Assembly: GCA_002353825.1 (NCBI GenBank)
Contig: DEKJ01000003.1
Span: 62,001-126,000, forward strand
DNA length: 64,000 nucleotides
Direction: 5' to 3'
Source: Prevotella sp. UBA2725
GTDB taxonomy: Bacteria; Bacteroidota; Bacteroidia; Bacteroidales; Bacteroidaceae
The position numbers were made by a program, and so were the translations under genes. A model generated the notes under the pieces. That model was given only the letters and a program-made list of their open reading frames with translations. It ran no database searches and was not told the origin of the DNA. This document shows positions 60,166 to 64,000 of the stretch, one piece after another (the stretch's first letter is position 1; the number at the start of each line of letters is the position of its first letter).

Positions 60166-61377
60166 TTAATATGCTTCATAATTAATGTGGAACTCATCGA
60201 TGTAGAGCGTACTTCCTACAGCGCCCTGGAACTTGGCACCATCCTTACTCGAGGATGCCACGATGGCGATGCTGTACTTGCCTTCAATCATCTTCGTGTA
60301 GTCAAAGGTCTTGCCGTTCATTGGCTCGAAAGGAATGGTGAACTTTGTCCATTCGTTGGTTGCCTTACGATTGGTGAGCTCTGCCTTGAGCACGATGTTG
60401 GGGCTCTTCGTCGAACTCTTGTTTGTGTCGGTTCCATCGAGCCATGGCACGTCTTTCGTCACCTCAAACACCACAGCGTAGAGTGCAAAGTCATCCTTGG
60501 CACCGCTGACGGGATTCATGTTCTTGTCAGTTACTGTCGTTCCCGGCTGATATTTATAGTAGCCTGTGAGCGACAGTGGCTTGGTGTTGAAGAAAGGTAT
60601 GCCGAAATGCGTGGATGCAGCCATGTCACCCATGTTGACGGAGAACGAGCCGAGGAAGATGTTGCCGGCTGCGATAGGCGCGCCAAACATAGCTCCGAGG
60701 GCTCCCGTGCTGACCGTTGTCAGCTTTGCGCACTTACCTTCTACGCCGTCATCGGCCTGGCTCGTCGGATAGTCGGTGGGCTTGGGATTGTTTGCCATGA
60801 GCGTGATCATGACACCCGGGTTTCCACTGCCCCAGTCGACCTGCTGACCGCCAATCTTCTCGTAGAATATCTGGAAGAGAGGGTCGTCGGTGCCGTCATA
60901 GTCGGCATCGTACATGTAGTAGCGAATGTTGTCGAAATGGAAGTCGGCAGGAGTAGCATTGTTGGCGATGCGCACGGTGTACGTCTTCTTCCAAGCACCG
61001 TCTTGTGAGGTCACGGTGTATGTTTGTGGCGTAGCTTCATCGATGGAATCGGGCAGACCGTCGTATTCATCGGTCTTCTGTGGGTTCGGCACTCGCTTGA
61101 AGAACTGGCGCTTCGTGCCGCTGGCAGGCTCTATCGTAGCGCCCTCGGTCAGTGTGAACTGCGGTGCGAGGATACTGTCGCGCGTGTTGGCGTAGATAGT
61201 GATCTCGTTGTTTGTAATCTCTGGCTCTCGGATAAGGAGGCTGTCGGCGCCGAGGCTCACTCCCGTGATGTCGGCTTCGGCATTCAGCGCCTCTTCCTTG
61301 ATGCATGAAGAGAGCATAGCTGTCATAGCAACAGCAAAGAGGAACACTCTCCCCATCATTCTTACAGTCTTGTTCAT
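60166..61377 (-). CDS. PCMD-domain outer-membrane lipoprotein
   Basis: 403 residues. Lipoprotein signal with lipidated C25 (MLSSC). An N-terminal immunoglobulin-like domain (about 30-130) contains ITIYANTRDSILAPQFTL and TYTVTSQDGAWKKTYTVRI. The C-terminal PCMD (putative carbohydrate metabolism) domain carries STHFGIPFFNTKPLSLTGYY and later VGSTLYIDEFHINYE. PCMD proteins may bind or cleave surface glycans, but activity is unproven. It leads a two-gene unit with the barrel gene and resembles surface-exposed partners of outer-membrane channels. Confidence 0.87.
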   Translation of the reverse strand: MNKTVRMMGRVFLFAVAMTAMLSSCIKEEALNAEADITGVSLGADSLLIREPEITNNEITIYANTRDSILAPQFTLTEGATIEPASGTKRQFFKRVPNPQKTDEYDGLPDSIDEATPQTYTVTSQDGAWKKTYTVRIANNATPADFHFDNIRYYMYDADYDGTDDPLFQIFYEKIGGQQVDWGSGNPGVMITLMANNPKPTDYPTSQADDGVEGKCAKLTTVSTGALGAMFGAPIAAGNIFLGSFSVNMGDMAASTHFGIPFFNTKPLSLTGYYKYQPGTTVTDKNMNPVSGAKDDFALYAVVFEVTKDVPWLDGTDTNKSSTKSPNIVLKAELTNRKATNEWTKFTIPFEPMNGKTFDYTKMIEGKYSIAIVASSSKDGAKFQGAVGSTLYIDEFHINYEAY

Positions 61378-61547
61378 AAATATGTTATTTGTTATCTTGA
61401 TATAATCGGGTGTAAAATTACTGATTTTTCCTCAATTAAACACTTTTGAAGAGATTAAAACACTTTAATTCGAGGTTTAATTGATGGTTTTGTGGTGATT
61501 TAGAATAATTTATGCTATGCGGAAGTCTCCTTTTGCTATAAAATAGC

Positions 61548-61555
61548 TAATTTTG
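61548..61555 (+). promoter_or_regulatory. -7 promoter box for dapB
   Basis: TAATTTTG, 25 bases before the dapB ATG. Confidence 0.55.
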
Positions 61556-61579
61556 CAAGAAAATAAATAATCGATTATT

Positions 61580-62335
61580 ATGAAGATAGCATTGATTGGC
61601 TACGGCAAGATGGGGCACATGATAGAACAGATCGCCTTGGAGCGTGGCCACGAGATTGTATGCAAGATTGACGTAAACAATCCTGAGGATTTCGACTCTC
61701 CCGCTTTCGCTTCGGCAGATGTCGCCATCGAGTTTACGAACCCCACAGCGGCCTATGACAATTACCTCAAGGCTTTCAAGCACAATGTGAAGGTCGTCTC
61801 TGGCTCTACGGGCTGGATGAAAGACCACAAGGCGGATGTGGAGGCTCTCTGCAAGGACGGCAAGCAGACGCTCTTCTGGGCCAGCAACTTCTCCGTAGGT
61901 GTGGCTATCTTCCAGGCTGTCAACAAGAAGCTGGCTGAGATTATGAACCAGTTCCCGCAGTACGATGTCATGGAGACGGAGACGCATCATATCCACAAGC
62001 TCGACGCTCCATCTGGCACCGCTATCACGCTCGCTGAGGACATCGTGGAGCGACTCGACCGCAAGAGTGGCTGGAAGCTCGGTACGACGACTTGGGACGA
62101 CGGCCGCGTGGAAGGCTCTGAGGACCACAAACCCGAGGAGCTGCTGATCAACAGCATCCGCCACGATGAGGTGCCTGGCATCCACAGCATCCGCTACAAC
62201 TCTGAGGCTGACGAGATCACCATCACGCACAGTGCTCACTCCCGTAAAGGCTTCGCACTCGGTGCCGTGCTTGCTGCTGAGTATACGAAGAGCCACACGG
62301 GACTGCTTACTACCTCAGATCTTTTCAAGTTTTAA
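61580..62335 (+). CDS. dapB: 4-hydroxy-tetrahydrodipicolinate reductase
   Basis: 251 residues. N-terminal dinucleotide-binding GYGKMGHMI, then SGSTGWM and the substrate region ETHHIHKLDAPSGTA, with the catalytic His/Lys. It reduces the dihydrodipicolinate precursor on the route to diaminopimelate and lysine, needed for peptidoglycan. Slightly shorter than the E. coli enzyme, normal for Bacteroidota. Followed by lepB 37 bases later, probably as one unit. Confidence 0.97.
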   Translation: MKIALIGYGKMGHMIEQIALERGHEIVCKIDVNNPEDFDSPAFASADVAIEFTNPTAAYDNYLKAFKHNVKVVSGSTGWMKDHKADVEALCKDGKQTLFWASNFSVGVAIFQAVNKKLAEIMNQFPQYDVMETETHHIHKLDAPSGTAITLAEDIVERLDRKSGWKLGTTTWDDGRVEGSEDHKPEELLINSIRHDEVPGIHSIRYNSEADEITITHSAHSRKGFALGAVLAAEYTKSHTGLLTTSDLFKF

Positions 62336-62372
62336 TCATTAGATTACATCGTTAGATTACAACACTACAATA

Positions 62373-63848
62373 ATGATTGACAAGGAAAAAGCTTCAATGA
62401 ACATGAAGAAGCAATGGACGAAGTTCGGCATTGCTATCTTCTTCTATTTGCTTTTCATTATATGGGTAGCTCCACGCACCATCACCGGATGGATACTGAC
62501 GATCCTCGGCGCGCTCTTCATCTTCGACTGCTATGTTTCGAAGAAAGTGCGGTGGCAGTGGTGGAAAGAGGCTGAAGGCCCCGTGCGCTTCATCATGAGT
62601 TGGGTCGACGCCCTCGTCTTTGCGCTTGTGGCAGTCTATTTCATCAACCTCTTCCTCTTCCAGAACTACGTCATTCCATCTTCCTCACTGGAGAAGAGCC
62701 TGCTCACGGGCGACTACCTCTTCGTTTCGAAGGTGAGCTATGGCCCGCGTGTCCCTGAGACGCCGCTGACAATGCCGCTCACGCAGCACACGCTGCCGAT
62801 CATCAAGGTGAAGAGTTATCTCCCCTGGCCTCATTGGGACTACCGTCGCCTGAAAGGCTTCGGACATGTGAAGCTCAACGATATCGTCGTGTTCAACTAT
62901 CCTTGTGGCGACTCCATCCTTACGGAGGAGCGTTACCAGGGCCCCGACTTCTATGGTGACATCGTCTATCCCCTCGGTATGCAGCTCTATCGGGAGAACA
63001 ACGCCAACCCCATTGATCCTGCAAAGCTCAGCCGCCAGCAGCAGATGGACTTCTTCGCACGTATCTATGCCCTCGGCCGTAACTACATCAACGACAACCC
63101 CAATGAGTTCGGATCGGTTGACTATCGTCCTACAGACCGCCGTGAGAACTATGTCAAGCGCTGCGTCGGTCTCCCCGGACAGACGCTGCAGATCAAGAAT
63201 CGCATCGTCTATCTCAATGGCAAGCCCAACAAGGAGCCGGACAATGTGCAGTATACTTATTATGTGAAGCTTGCCACGGACCATATCCCCGACGATATTC
63301 TCAAGAATCTGAATATCTCCATGGAGGATCTCACCACGCTTAACCAGATGGGTTACATGCCTTTGACGAAGCGCGCTGTAGCATTCCTCTCTAAGCGGAA
63401 GGATCTCGTGAAGAGTATCAAGCTCAATACCGATGCTGCTCCCTCCATCAGTCTCTATCCGCACGACATCGTGACGGGCTGGACAGTGGACAACTATGGT
63501 CCTATCTGGATTCCGAAGAAGGGCGCTACGCTGAAGCTCAACATGAACAACATCGCTATCTACGAGCGGCCTATCCGCGTGTATGAGCACAACAACCTCG
63601 TGGTGAAGAACAACCGCATCTATATCAACGGCAAGCCCGCAACGAGCTATACGTTCAAGATGGACTACTACTGGATGATGGGTGATAACCGTCACAACTC
63701 AGAGGACTCACGCTACTGGGGCTTCGTGCCGGAAGACCACATCGTGGGCAAGCCTATCTTCATCTGGTGGAGCTCCGATCCCGACCGCAAGGGCTTCTCC
63801 GGCGTACGTTGGAACCGTCTGTTCAAGTGGGTAGACAACATCAAGTAA
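62373..63848 (+). CDS. lepB: Signal peptidase I
   Basis: 491 residues, far longer than the E. coli enzyme's usual 320 or so but typical of Bacteroidota, which have a large insertion between the catalytic boxes. Three hydrophobic segments near the N-terminus. Box with catalytic Ser: YVIPSSSLEKSLLTGDYLFV. Box with catalytic Lys: RRENYVKRCVGLPGQTLQI. Terminal box: MMGDNRHNSEDSRYWGFVP. It removes signal peptides from exported proteins. Its end overlaps the start of a second S26-like frame. Confidence 0.96.
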   Translation: MIDKEKASMNMKKQWTKFGIAIFFYLLFIIWVAPRTITGWILTILGALFIFDCYVSKKVRWQWWKEAEGPVRFIMSWVDALVFALVAVYFINLFLFQNYVIPSSSLEKSLLTGDYLFVSKVSYGPRVPETPLTMPLTQHTLPIIKVKSYLPWPHWDYRRLKGFGHVKLNDIVVFNYPCGDSILTEERYQGPDFYGDIVYPLGMQLYRENNANPIDPAKLSRQQQMDFFARIYALGRNYINDNPNEFGSVDYRPTDRRENYVKRCVGLPGQTLQIKNRIVYLNGKPNKEPDNVQYTYYVKLATDHIPDDILKNLNISMEDLTTLNQMGYMPLTKRAVAFLSKRKDLVKSIKLNTDAAPSISLYPHDIVTGWTVDNYGPIWIPKKGATLKLNMNNIAIYERPIRVYEHNNLVVKNNRIYINGKPATSYTFKMDYYWMMGDNRHNSEDSRYWGFVPEDHIVGKPIFIWWSSDPDRKGFSGVRWNRLFKWVDNIK

Positions 63849-64000
63849 TAAAATTTATCATTGGACTTGCGATAGCATCGCTTCTTGTCGTTGCTATCCG
63901 CTCGTTTGCTTTCACCATCTACACTGTGCCTGCTCCCATCGGCCATGGACTGCGGACGGGCGACAGAGTGGTGGTGAACAAACTTTCTCGTTGTCAGGAC
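63827..64000 (+). CDS. S26 signal-peptidase-like protein, N-terminal part, lacking the catalytic Ser
   Basis: Cut by the right edge. In frame after lepB the DNA encodes IKFIIGLAIASLLVVAIRSF, then AFTIYTVPAPIGHGLRTGDRVVVNKLS. Hydrophobic anchor plus TxPxxxxGLRTGDRVVVNK aligns with the Ser box of LepB, but the position of the catalytic serine is occupied by a non-Ser residue (TVPAPIGHG against VIPSSSLEKS). It is probably an inactive paralog or partner. No ATG is available; GTG at 63827 or TTG at 63809 are candidates, so the start shown is uncertain. It overlaps lepB by 22 bases. Confidence 0.65.
   Translation, partial: MGRQHQVIKFIIGLAIASLLVVAIRSFAFTIYTVPAPIGHGLRTGDRVVVNKLSRCQD

Noticed and set aside
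62685..63695. Minus-strand open frame (336 codons) over lepB
   Set aside because: Antisense shadow of signal peptidase with all three catalytic boxes on the plus strand.

Overview
The window is a chromosome segment of a Prevotella-like member of the Bacteroidota. Three things point there. Recurrent promoter boxes match the Bacteroides pattern (TTTG, about 19-20 bases, TAnnTTTG). The gene families are typical of the phylum: SusC/SusD pair, PCMD-domain lipoprotein, DUF2851, DUF4369-type thioredoxin-like lipoprotein, and an AAA-ATPase/PD-(D/E)XK protein. Housekeeping proteins (ParE, SpeA, LepB, S41 protease) have Bacteroidota-type architectures. I saw no rRNA, tRNA, CRISPR array or transposase gene.

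Layout. 1-5.4 kb: start of dusB, a mobile-like repeat element, an LTA-synthase-like phosphotransferase and a GH3 glucosidase. 5.7-9.3 kb: a divergent second GH3 enzyme and pncB, whose promoter sits inside a 16-bp perfect inverted repeat. 9.3-16.2 kb: a compact six-gene minus-strand operon (GrpE-like, Hsp70-like, membrane protein, unknown, Sel1-like, DUF1963), the best candidate for an undescribed system. 16.3-18.4 kb: a membrane-anchored AraC regulator and an EamA transporter. 18.4-20.2 kb: a phosphoethanolamine-transferase gene split by a G9 tract, readable only with one G fewer. 20.2-23.2 kb: a 305-bp MITE-like element with a perfect 8-bp target duplication, a PD-(D/E)XK protein and rubrerythrin. 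23.5-39 kb: pnp, thioredoxin-like lipoprotein, Nudix, topA, aroK-speA-argB, an ECF sigma factor, an acetyltransferase-like protein, parE and an S41 protease. 39-44.7 kb: SusD/SusC and ferritin. 44.7-47.3 kb: repeat-rich DNA, a candidate small RNA, a MntA/HepT toxin-antitoxin pair and a CPBP protease. 47.3-55.4 kb: ribF, a Ca-type P-ATPase and an RND pump. 55.4-59 kb: a DUF2851-thioesterase-dprA operon and higBA. 59-64 kb: a third MITE-like element, an outer-membrane barrel, a PCMD lipoprotein, dapB, lepB and the start of a LepB-like gene lacking the catalytic serine.

Intergenic DNA is unusually structured. Five repeat classes recur: (a) 258-404 bp multi-hairpin elements with GGTTCTTCCGG...CCGGAAGAACC ends; (b) ~145-bp palindromic elements with CACACGGATCTTAAAGAT-type ends; (c) a 233-bp element with ~46-bp inverted ends; (d) arrays of degenerate units with a strict 22-bp period at four gene 3' ends; (e) heptamer tracts (CTCCTAA/CTCCTAT) at gene ends, in two cases forming the stop codon. 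Functional links are modest: cell-envelope modification (LTA-like and phosphoethanolamine transferases), beta-glucan use (two GH3, SusCD), iron and oxidative stress (ferritin, rubrerythrin), and chaperone-based protein handling (the six-gene operon).
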